From: a virus
Reading direction: 5' to 3' (one strand)
IMG/VR virus record: IMGVR_UViG_3300009285_005341
Location: 1 to 49,622 of that record
DNA length: 49,622 nt
Shown here: positions 1 to 10,100 of the stretch, piece by piece
Numbering within the stretch: the stretch's first letter is position 1
Layout of the letters: the number at the start of each line of letters is the position of its first letter
Position numbers and translations under genes: made by a program
Notes under the pieces: model-generated
Told to the model about the DNA's origin: nothing
Database searches by the model: none
Seen by the model: only the letters and a program-made list of their open reading frames with translations

Positions 1-69
1 ACCCTGGCTGGAAGCAACTACAATGAGAGAATATGATATAGTTTATAACAGTGAAATTCTTGCGGCGGG
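1..69. repeat. Left copy of contig-end redundancy
   Basis: The first 69 bases are identical to 49532-49600. This spans the last codons of the connector gene and the start of the following virion gene. The overlap shows that the contig closes on itself, so the genome is circular, circularly permuted or terminally redundant. It is not a biological repeat inside a longer chromosome as far as can be seen. Confidence 0.9.
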
Positions 70-1699
70 AATCCGTAGAGGAGATAAGGCTAACCGCAAT
101 TCAAAGGCTTTGATAGCGGCTAGTGATGTAGTGTGTGAACCAGGTGGATTGGAAGCCTTTCCACTTGTTTCACAAATAGTTCCATTTGGGGCAGAGCTTC
201 AATATCCTGTTGAGGGAGCCTCATATCCGTGGCCACAATTAATAGTAGGACGTGAAGTCACGCTTTTGTGTTATGACACGGCTATATATGCAATTGATAA
301 AGATGATCCACCTACTACCGCTGAGGAGTGGGAACAGTCTAGAATTGTTGTTAGGCTAGCCACTTCTATTGATTTGGAGTACGATCTAGATCCAAGTTCT
401 GAGCCGTGGGATTTTGTCGATATGGGTCCAGCTTGGATATTAGTAAGGCCTGATATACAGCTTGTAAAGCACAACTTAGAAGAAACTCACTTAGACAACA
501 TAGGACCTCTTGGTCACGGCGGCAATTATGTGCTAGCACTAAGTACTGATATGCTAACAGCTGTGTATCATCGTGGAAGGGTTATCTACGGTGGGATGGA
601 TGTTAACACAAGTTGGCTAGTCATGCTATTCGACTTATTTAATCAACTGTATCCTGAAGTACCGGAGCCATTTAAAGTAATCACTAACTTCTATGACATG
701 AAGGATAATTGGGTTGGCTGGACTGGAATAGGCGCAGAAGATCTATGGGGAATATTCCTTCCACAACTAGCACTAGGAGGTGTTTTGACTGAATGGAATC
801 CTGAATTGACTACTGCTCCATTTATGGATATGCTGCGTAAGAATGAGTTTGGATTGATGCCTACTGAAACTCAAGGCCAGATATTGCGTGTAAAGCCGTT
901 AGGCGATAATATAGTTGCTTATGGTTCTGAGGGAATTACATTGCTGACACCAATTCAGCGCCCTTACCCAACGTTTGGTAGCCAATTACTTCTAAAAACT
1001 GGAATAGCTTCTCGTGGAGCAGTTGGAGGTAATGATGGTGAGCATGTATTTATTACTAATGTAGGCGACACATTTAAGCTGACTGGTGATGGCTTGCAGA
1101 TGCTTGGCTATCGACATGTGTTTAGCGAGTTTGTCGATGACGAGTTTAGGATATCTTATGATGATGCAGAACGACGATTCTATATAAATACAGGTGGTGA
1201 TGCACTTACACTTTACTTGTTGTCACCAAGCGGATTGTCTGCAGCTTCTGGACAGAAAGGATTGACATCAGCGTTTCGTGTTGACGGTGCTTTAGTCGGT
1301 GTAGCCACGGATCTAAGCTATACTTTGTCACGGTCTTATATAACTACTGATTGGATTGACTTTGGAAATCGTGGTGTCAAGACCTTAGTTTTGGCTGAGC
1401 TTGGTGGTTATGTTAACGAAGAAGCTGCAGTGTACGTTAAGATTTGTTCTCGCTACCATGACAGCACTATTTACAATAGTGGTTCGATAGCTGTAAGGGA
1501 TGCTCTAGTCGATCCTCATGCAGATACTTTACAGGCACGAGTTCAATTTTCAGGTGTTGAGTTTCGTGTTGAGTTCATGATTAAGACTAATACATCTTCA
1601 CCTACTAAGTATCCATTTGACGGTATAGAAATTGACTATATACGTGTAGGGTATCAACAGAATGATAGACGACATAGGAGGGGCGCAGATGTTGGTTAG
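23..1699 (+). CDS. Virion structural protein after the connector
   Basis: Protein of 558 residues that I do not recognise by motif. It has the alternating beta-strand character and low Lys content typical of tail or neck proteins, with no signal peptide or membrane segment. By position it follows the head-tail connector (its ATG overlaps that gene's TGA as ATGA at 49554-49557 of the other contig end) and precedes the ejection-protein genes. In short-tailed phages this slot usually holds the tail tubular B or stabilisation protein, so a neck or tail-hub role is inferred. A GGAAG ribosome site lies 8 nt before the start. Confidence 0.6.
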   Translation: MREYDIVYNSEILAAGIRRGDKANRNSKALIAASDVVCEPGGLEAFPLVSQIVPFGAELQYPVEGASYPWPQLIVGREVTLLCYDTAIYAIDKDDPPTTAEEWEQSRIVVRLATSIDLEYDLDPSSEPWDFVDMGPAWILVRPDIQLVKHNLEETHLDNIGPLGHGGNYVLALSTDMLTAVYHRGRVIYGGMDVNTSWLVMLFDLFNQLYPEVPEPFKVITNFYDMKDNWVGWTGIGAEDLWGIFLPQLALGGVLTEWNPELTTAPFMDMLRKNEFGLMPTETQGQILRVKPLGDNIVAYGSEGITLLTPIQRPYPTFGSQLLLKTGIASRGAVGGNDGEHVFITNVGDTFKLTGDGLQMLGYRHVFSEFVDDEFRISYDDAERRFYINTGGDALTLYLLSPSGLSAASGQKGLTSAFRVDGALVGVATDLSYTLSRSYITTDWIDFGNRGVKTLVLAELGGYVNEEAAVYVKICSRYHDSTIYNSGSIAVRDALVDPHADTLQARVQFSGVEFRVEFMIKTNTSSPTKYPFDGIEIDYIRVGYQQNDRRHRRGADVG

Positions 1700-2126
1700 A
1701 CTTGTAGCAAGTGATGTACAACAAAACTGGGAGCTGATAAAGCATTGTGTAGAGCGATGTTTTCCTCCACACGAGATTCCAAGTCCTGAAGTGTTTACAT
1801 CTATATTTGATGCGTTGTTGGAAGGCTCTATGCAATGCTGGGGATATGTACTGGATGACGGCAAGCTATTAGCTATAGTCGTTACACAGTATACCAAGGA
1901 AAGAGTTTCAGGACAGTCGTCATTGCTTATATATAGTTTGGCAGCACCGTACGATGGAGTTGAAATTCCTGAAGCTGCTTGGAGAGTTGGCTACGATGTA
2001 CTGACTAACTTTGCACGTACATTAGGCTGTACTTCAGTCACTGCATATACAGACTTTGTTGGGTTGGCTGATCGTATAAAGAAGTTGGGTGGGACGGCTA
2101 AGTACTATCTAAGATTGGAGGTATAA
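1689..2126 (+). CDS. Small GNAT-fold-like protein
   Basis: Protein of 145 residues. The start at 1689 is preferred over upstream codons because TAGGAGG lies just before it; it overlaps the preceding stop by 11 bp, which suggests translational coupling. The C-terminal half (SLAAPYDG, then an Arg-Val-Gly-Tyr helix, a Thr-Ala-Tyr-Thr strand and a final Leu-Gly-Gly-Thr-Ala turn) resembles the late strands of GNAT acetyltransferase folds. Such small GNAT-like proteins are often seen among short-tail phage structural genes. No acetyl-CoA signature (Q/RxxGxG/A) is clear, so enzymatic activity is doubtful. Confidence 0.45.
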   Translation: MLVRLVASDVQQNWELIKHCVERCFPPHEIPSPEVFTSIFDALLEGSMQCWGYVLDDGKLLAIVVTQYTKERVSGQSSLLIYSLAAPYDGVEIPEAAWRVGYDVLTNFARTLGCTSVTAYTDFVGLADRIKKLGGTAKYYLRLEV

Positions 2127-2130
2127 TTAA

Positions 2131-3000
2131 ATGGCTGGCGGTGGCAGCGGTTCTAGTGCTATAGAGTATCCTGGATACATGGAGGCTATTCACTCGGCAG
2201 CACTCTATGGAGTGACACACGATGGTGAAACACTACCATATAACCGTGCACATACAAGCGGATCGCTATTCGGCTTGATAAATGCTGGCGTGACTGGTGT
2301 TGAACCACGCTTCGGTCCGTACAAAGATTATGCTACAAACTTGTACAATCCAACAGCTGACTTAGCATCAATTAAGGCTGAAATAGATGACTTTGATGAT
2401 ATGCTTGATGTGACGTTTGATGACGCTGCGTTGGACAATGAAGTAATTAGCTTTGAGCAGCAATTGGAGGATGTACATTTTCGTGGTATTAATACTTTAA
2501 CTGGGCAACTAGCATCAGTCAATGCTGTCAACAGCACTGCATTTGTATTAGGACTGGTGCTACTTGAGTCGAATCGTCTACGTGAGGTGTCACACTTCAG
2601 AACTAGGCTTGAGCTTGATCGTAGAACTGCACGTCTGGCTGGCAAGCAAGTCTCTGTATCGATGCATACAGATCATTTGCTTAAGAAGATAATCGGACTT
2701 ACTGATCATGGATTACAGTTGATGGAGTTACACGACAAGCATATGACTTGGGGAATAGAGCTCTACAGGCCGCTAGGCAATTTTCTTGGAGCATTGAATG
2801 GTTCTGCAATAGCTAACACTCAAGGAATGAGCAAAACACAATCAGCATTGGTCGGCGCGTTGGGAGGCGGCGCGTTAGGATATGCAGCTGGCGGTGCATT
2901 GCTTGGTAAGACAACTATTCTTGGTATGGCTGGAGGGCCGTTCGGAATGATAGCCGGAGCGCTGCTTGGTATAGGCGGTGCACTGCTGTTAAGTGATTAG
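2131..3000 (+). CDS. Probable internal virion/ejection protein with glycine-rich C-terminus
   Basis: Protein of 289 residues, with GGAGG ten bases before the ATG. The N-terminal and middle parts are helical and acidic, with no recognised domain. The last 50 residues alternate Gly, Ala and hydrophobic residues (GALGGGALGYAAGGALLG, then MAGGPFGMIAGALLGIGGAL), like glycine-zipper segments that insert into membranes. Together with the two following genes it forms a typical three-gene ejection-protein block, in which such proteins leave the capsid with the DNA and line a channel through the envelope. The function is inferred from this character and position. Confidence 0.5.
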   Translation: MAGGGSGSSAIEYPGYMEAIHSAALYGVTHDGETLPYNRAHTSGSLFGLINAGVTGVEPRFGPYKDYATNLYNPTADLASIKAEIDDFDDMLDVTFDDAALDNEVISFEQQLEDVHFRGINTLTGQLASVNAVNSTAFVLGLVLLESNRLREVSHFRTRLELDRRTARLAGKQVSVSMHTDHLLKKIIGLTDHGLQLMELHDKHMTWGIELYRPLGNFLGALNGSAIANTQGMSKTQSALVGALGGGALGYAAGGALLGKTTILGMAGGPFGMIAGALLGIGGALLLSD

Positions 3001-3009
3001 GAGACTAAG

Positions 3010-4170
3010 ATGGATACTCGTCTATCGGGAATGCTTGGTGAGTACGACAGAACTATAGCCGATATTCTTCGCGGCACTAGTGACTTCAGTGCTAGATTGA
3101 AGTCACTTAACAGCCTTCTTGACGAAGCTAGTGGTACTAGTGCACAAGGTGGAATACCGCCGTTTCCATTTCTTGATCCTAATAAGGTTTATGCTTCAAG
3201 TACTGCAGCAAAGGCTACGGCTGTCAAAGCTGCTGGACCTGGCATGGCAATAATTCCACTGATTCTTGGTGAAGCTGCTAATATCTTGGCGCAAGGTGGG
3301 AGTCCGGCTATACAAGCACTAGGCTCGGCTGCAGCTCGCGTTGGACAGGGAACAGCGGAATCCGACTTTCTTAAACGCCTACAAGAAGACCCGGCGGCGC
3401 AACCTCCAGCATTTCTTAATCCCGAAGCTTCACAACGAGCCCGACAAACTGCCACTTCAGAGCGTGAGCAAAGTCGACTCGATACAGCGCTAGGGCTACA
3501 GAAGCAGATGGCTAAGTTGCAAGCTGTCGAGACACGGTTTGGGATTCTGAATGCACAAGAGCGATCACAGATGGATGCAGCCAAACTACGGCTGGATGCA
3601 TTACGTGACAAAGTTGATATTGAACGTGCAGCTAGACTTGACGTACTCGATGCAAATGTATCTATTGCACAAGCAGCAAACTTAAACGCACTTACCAAGG
3701 TTCACTTGGCACAAGAGGAACAATTGAAGAAAGGAAAGGAAGGAGGCGTAATTTCGGCTGCACAGATGAAGACTATTCGTGAAGATGCTGCTTTACAAAC
3801 TATTAAAAAATTCCCTGATTTGCAGACAGCCTATACAGGCACTATGGCACGAGTGCTAGGCTCAGGAGGAGCTACACTTGAAACTATGATGGATGTCATA
3901 ATAGAGGATCCTGAAGCAATTCAGTACTTTGTTGATACAAGTAACCAATTGCTGGGCACCAGTGCTGTACTTGAAGCGCCAACAACTGGTACTGACAACA
4001 GCGCGAAAATACAGAAAGCCGTTGGAGATGTGAACACTAAAATTAGCGGTTTGTTACTGCCTTATGTCAGGGATGGAGAGCTAGACAGAAACGCTGTACC
4101 TATTGAAGTACTACGCGAAGTAAAGCAACTGACAGAAGACAGAAAAAGAATTCAAAGTTTAGGTGACTAA
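3010..4170 (+). CDS. Probable internal virion protein, alanine-rich coiled coil
   Basis: Protein of 386 residues with a TAGGAG site before the start, 9 bp after the previous stop. An Ala/Gly stretch around residues 60-115 could associate with membranes. The middle (about residues 140-240) is a long Ala/Gln/Arg/Glu-rich helix with heptad character. There is no enzymatic motif. It lies directly upstream of the giant internal protein, and its TAA is separated from that ATG by one base. An ejection or core protein is the best reading, from context. Confidence 0.5.
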   Translation: MDTRLSGMLGEYDRTIADILRGTSDFSARLKSLNSLLDEASGTSAQGGIPPFPFLDPNKVYASSTAAKATAVKAAGPGMAIIPLILGEAANILAQGGSPAIQALGSAAARVGQGTAESDFLKRLQEDPAAQPPAFLNPEASQRARQTATSEREQSRLDTALGLQKQMAKLQAVETRFGILNAQERSQMDAAKLRLDALRDKVDIERAARLDVLDANVSIAQAANLNALTKVHLAQEEQLKKGKEGGVISAAQMKTIREDAALQTIKKFPDLQTAYTGTMARVLGSGGATLETMMDVIIEDPEAIQYFVDTSNQLLGTSAVLEAPTTGTDNSAKIQKAVGDVNTKISGLLLPYVRDGELDRNAVPIEVLREVKQLTEDRKRIQSLGD

Positions 4171-4171
4171 C

Positions 4172-7100
4172 ATGGCTAGAGCTGCTACTCCTTCAATTGA
4201 TGTTGACAACTTGCTACAACAACTCGATGTTGATAATTTGCTGCAACAACTCGGCGAGTCAAAGGATAGTCAACTCGACGTTGACGACTTGCTACAACAA
4301 CTCGACGTTGACGACTTGCTACAACAGCTTGACAAACCTAAGCAAGGTACAAATTTGTCTCTTGCTCAACCCAAAAAACCTTCATTTTTAAGTGAAGTTG
4401 GCGGATTCTTACGTGATTCGCTTGCAAACATGACGCCAACAGGTTCACCAGTTAGAACTGTAACTGACGCACAGAATATTATAGATGCTAATAGAGATCT
4501 TAGGGAAGGCTTCATTAAGGAAACGGCTGATCTTGCACGTAGCAACGTTGCAGATATAAAGCTTGATTGGGATCGAATTGTGAAAGGTGAAAGAGCTCCA
4601 CAATTCAGTGCTCAGGCACTTGTAGGTTACCAGGAGGGACTTCTAGGACTTGCTTCTGACAACATCAGACTGGTAAACACGGCTAAGGCCGACAAGATCG
4701 ATGCAACAATAGCTGCCATTACAAAAGGCTTCGATCCACAAGGATTCTTTGAAAAGCTTGGCAGGAATACTGGAAGTGCATTAGCGGCATTCACTGCACT
4801 ATTACCTGGAATAGCTACACGCAATCCGGCCATGATTTACTCAGCACTTGCAGCGTATGGCGGAGCTGGAGCTGGACAAGTCAAGAAAGATTTGGAGAAG
4901 TGGGAAGATGACACTGGCAAGAAGCTTGATGTCGGAGTCAAAGAAGCTGCTATGTTGTTTGGAGCCTTGGTCGAAGCTGGCGGTGCTGAGCTTGGTATTA
5001 GAGCAGCGATCACACCATTTGTAGGCCCAGCGCGTGCTGTAGCGGCTGGAGTAGCTTTCAAACAAGGCAGCTTCTCATCAATCAAAACTTATCTATACAC
5101 TGGATTTGCTCAATCCGGCATTGAGATGGGTGAGGGAGTTCTTAACGATCTAACACGTACAATAGCTACAGGCTACAATTGGTTCAAGGGCGGTGTTGAG
5201 CGGCGGTTCTGGGAAGGACTGTCAACATTTCCTGTTGGCATGGCTAGTCGTGTAGTTAGCGATGCTGGTGAGTTCGTCCGACGCCGTGAAGCCACTGATA
5301 ATCTTGTCAACGATCACCAACCTACGCTGGTACCGAAGGATATAGTGACAACGGAAGCAGTTCCTGACGAGACTCGTGGATCGAAAGGATCGCTACCACC
5401 AGTACGTCCACCAAAAGCTCCAAAAGCAGTACCGCTAACGCCAGCAGTACAGCCATTAGTACCATCAGCTGATTTAAGCAGTCTACGTGAACGTGCAAGA
5501 GAGCTAGGCCTGTCCATATCTGGTGATAGGATAGCTTTGATATCACGTATAAGAAAGCGAATTAGTGAACTACGTTCGGAACAAGAAGCTGTATCTAAAG
5601 AGCTAATACCGCCAGTTGAGCACATTCAAACAGTGCTATCGCCAGAATTAGCATATCTTAAAAGTATAGTGCCTGCTGAACGCTTTGAAGCTCTTATCTC
5701 TATGGAAAAGAGACAATTGCTAATAAGGACTCCGAGATATCTAGGATTAGACCCCGAACTTTTAAAAAAGCTAAGACGGTACGGTCTTGATAACCCTGAG
5801 GTATCAGCACAAGACATGCTAAAATTTTATGCTTTGGCAGCAGCTAAAGAGAACAAAGTAGATATTACAAAGCAATTTTCGCAGGCAACGACTAAACCTA
5901 GCAAGACTACAAAGACGACTAAAGATATCAAAGCTGAAAGACAGAAAGACATTCAAACTGCGGCTGACTTTCATGAAGTTGCACCAACAGCTGTTGTACC
6001 AGAAGCGGTTGAGTCAGTACAGCGTGCCAATGAGACGGCTGCAGAAAGAAAGCAACTTGATCGTGAATTAGCTGACTTTGATGCTGAAGCAGCTTTGGTA
6101 AAATCGACGGCTGTGAAGCTAACTGACAATGTATCTGTTAGAAGCGTAGCACGGCAACAAGCCGTTAATTATATAGAGACGCCTAAAGGCAAGCTACAGA
6201 TAAAAAAGGCTGTTTGGAGTGAACCTATTGTAACATTCGCTGTCAAGGATGATGCAGGTAATTTGCGCAACTTTTCTATAGCTATGCCTGAAACTGGAAA
6301 AAGTCCTGCATCAAAACTTAGTCCTATAGATGTTGCTATAGCCGACGCTGCAAATGTACAAGCTTTCAGGGAGGCTGCTACAAAACAGTTAGTCAACATT
6401 CTCAATAATAGTACAAGTACAGAAACTGCAACTGGCGCTAAATATAATAACGCTTTGGCCGATTTGGCAGCTCTTGGTTACGAAGTAATAGCTCCATCTG
6501 ATTACATTACAAATGTATTCGGTGATTACGAGCGCTTGGGATTCACACTTGATGATGAAACAGTTGACATTAAAGATTCAGATTTTCTGCCTGAAGATTT
6601 AAGTATTGGTGAGGCATTGAATTATGCTGCAGACACACTAATAGATGCTGGATATCCGTTAGACAAAGCTCAAGCTATTATCGATCGCTGGCAAGCAAAA
6701 GCACTTGAGCCTCGTCAAATTATAGAACTTGCACGAGATTACGAAAGGTTAGGTGCAAAACGCCATGAACAACTCGTTGAAAGAGCTAGAGCAAACCAGG
6801 GAGAAGGTACTAAAGAAGTTCAAAGCAGCAAAGAACCCCAAGTTCAAAGCAGCGCTGAGCAGCTTATTGGTAAGCTTGACGAGGGAAGTTTCGCTTCAAA
6901 CGGCGATGTTGAAGCTGTAAAAGCTCAGCTCTGGTCACTTCCACAAGTTTTTACAGAATTACTCATTGAATCTGTAGAGACAATTGTAGGCAGATCTATA
7001 CTTACATTAGATAACCTAGATAAATTAGTGGCTGTACTAGAACGCAATACTGAACGTGTCCGAGCAGCCTGGCTAGCACCTGGTGTTGGACTGCATATAC

Positions 7101-10100
7101 TAATGCCTCCTGACATTTCAGTGATGGTTACATCACACAATCTAGCCATAAATACTGCACTTGGTCTTATGGCAAATGCAGTATTTGAGAGTGACGCTTT
7201 TTATGCTCCTGGACTGTTAGGAATAGTTAATCTCAATCAGGCCATTGGAACTAGCATACTACATGAATCCGTACATGCTGTATTAGAACTGCCTTATATA
7301 GCTAAAAGCAAAAGTATAAACGCTTATATACAACAATTAGTAATACAAGGTAAAGTAGCATATGACAGTTTAAAACCTAAACAAAGAGCTAATGTAGAGG
7401 CTGTAATCGATGGCAAGCGCAGTCTAGATGCTGTACTATCATTGTCTACGACTGAAGAACAGTTTGTTGCTACAACAACCGCTGTTTTATATAAGCTGCT
7501 CAAAGGTAATACACTAGACACAATACCGAGAAATGCTCGTACAAGATCTATTGTACAAGAGGCTATAGCGTATCAAACTAGCGGTACTGAGGCACAAGTT
7601 TCCGCTCTGGTAAGTGCTTTTGAAGCAGCCCAAGCCGAGACTTTGCAGAAAGCTCCAGAAGTCACAGTGTATCCTGCTGTTGATCCAGTAGAAACAACAT
7701 ACGATGCTCCTGACTTGCGTACTGATGCCGAAATGGCACTTGACGAGGACGTTAGACAGATAGAAAAAATCAAACGTCGCAGAAGGGTGAAGCGTACACG
7801 TCCAAAGAAAGAAACTGTCGAGGAGCCACTTTACACTTATGACGACGACGGTAATCCACTTGTAGTCGAAGGTAAAGCTGAAGCCGAAATTCCTGAAGGT
7901 TTCAACGAAGTTAGCCTTTCTGAAGAGTTGGAGGAAATTTTACCTGACGCAGAAACGGAAATTCAAACTGAAATTGATCGAATGAATGAAGAACTTAGGG
8001 ATAGACAGCAGCCAGCAGTAAAGCCAGCAGAAAAGGTAGCAATAAAGCCAAACCAACTATTAGCGTCTGTAACTGAGCAGAAACTATTAGATAAACTCGA
8101 CAAAATGGCAATACCTCAGGAGGGAACTCCTGCTTATAATGAGTACAAGACTGCAATAGACCAAGTTGATCTATTATACAAACAGCTTGGAGCAAGTAAG
8201 ACTACAGCCAGCACTGCATTTAAAGAAAGAACTAGAAGGAATATAGTTGATACTTTGCGCAAACTGATTACAACACTTGAGGCTGCCAAGAAGGACGTGA
8301 AAGCTGAAAAAGCAGTTGAAAAAGTTGAAACAGTTGAAACAGTTGAAACAGTTGAAACAGTTGAAGTGGCTGAAAAGCATGTACCAACACCGCCAGAAAA
8401 TGCTGCTGAGATTCACAAGAACGTCTCATTGATGGTTAGATCTCTTGGACATAACGATGAATTGATTACTAAAATAGCGGCTATATTCGGCGGCGATGTT
8501 CAAGCTGCAATTGATACTATGGGAGACTTCTTGACAGGACGCGTAAAGTTGCCACCAGAAGTTGAAGCACGAATTGCTAATGTACTTGGAGTGCTGCCAT
8601 TCTATGCTGAAACAAAGCTTGGCAAGGAAGCGTTGGTAGGCACTTATGCACTTAACGAGAACCATGATCCAGCCATTACTGGTATGCAGATGGCTATTCA
8701 CTCGTCTGCGCTGCATATGACTGCGACGAGCCTTGACGGTTATATAAATAAGAAGTGGAGAAAACTGCCACAGCCTATGATAGCAGCCCTAAGAGAGCTA
8801 ATCAAAGACGCCAGGAGTGTTCCTGTAATCGATGTTGACAACGCCGACGCTGCATCTGTGGCTAATGAACTTGCTAAACATCCGGCGGTTGTTGCTGATA
8901 TAATTGATAGAGCAAGTAAAGGACTTGCGCCTGGTAGAGGTGCCAAAGCTGATGTAACGCAATTCAGGGCTGAAGCTCTGTTGCTTCATCAGCTAGCTAA
9001 TAATGCTTCAGCTAAGATTTACATAGAGTACAGAAATAATCCAAGTAGAGCGAAAGATCTAGCCGAGAACTATAGCATGGTAATACTCGGTGATGAAACT
9101 TGGGGAAGGCTTATAGGTAAGTCGCTAGCCGATCGTGCTGATACTATGACTTCAGTCGAATTCATGGTGGCGGCTGAGCATTTATTTGATAAAGCTTACA
9201 AAGACGTGCACGGTAGGAAGCCAACATTTGAGGAGCGTGAAGCACTGTTCACACCCAAGGCTAGAAAGCAGGTTGACGCTATTCCAGCTAGTAATACAAT
9301 TAAACGGCTAGACATGTTAAGGGAATTAGTTAAAACTGGCAAGATTTTAGGCCCGACAATCTATCAGTTGTTAGCATCAGTTTTAGTGAACAACTTTTTG
9401 TACTCAGCAAGAGTAATATTCAAGAACGCTTTTCTTAACGTACCACGAACAGCTTGGAACTATGTCGATGCTGTTAATTACGGGCTAGCTGATGCAGTAC
9501 TGACGCGTGGCGGTATGCGTAATAATTATATCTCGGAAGTTGTACCTATGACGTTGGCAATGCTTGATGCAAAACACTTGTGGTTTCCTGCAGCTAAGTT
9601 TGCAGCCAAGGCAGTATTTTATCCTAGTGTTGCTGAACTTAACAACGAACCGATAGTTAGAGAGCTTGGTGGATTTACAGCCGGAGTTTTTCATCAAGCA
9701 GCGCTAGCCGCTAACGGTCAATTTACTGCAGGTATGCTAGAAGGCATGGGCTATGTACTGGAGGCTCCAATTAGGGCGCTGATCGCTGGAGACTTTTTAT
9801 TCAGGCTTATGGCTAATAACCAAGAGACAGCCAGAAGGCTGCATCGTGAAGCGCTTAATGCTGGTTACAAAAAAGGTAGTATAGACTATAAGAATCATAT
9901 CACCGACAGAATGGCTACTCTGTCACCGCAAGATATAATCGCTGCTAGGAAAGCTGGTGAAGATGCGGTATTTCTTGGTGAGGCAGGCAAGATACTTAAG
10001 GAAGTAAAGAGGTTTAGGGCAGGCGAATGGGCAGGAGAGGAACGCTCTCACACTAGAGGATTAGCCATGCTAACGGCTACTAGATTTATGCCTTTTGTGC

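Noticed and set aside
2123-2128. TATAAT before the gene at 2131
   Set aside because: It overlaps the ribosome site and no -35 box is placed 15-19 bp upstream.
8174-8416. Minus ORF with repeated NCF residues
   Set aside because: It is the antisense shadow of the GTTGAAACA tandem coding Val-Glu-Thr in the giant protein.
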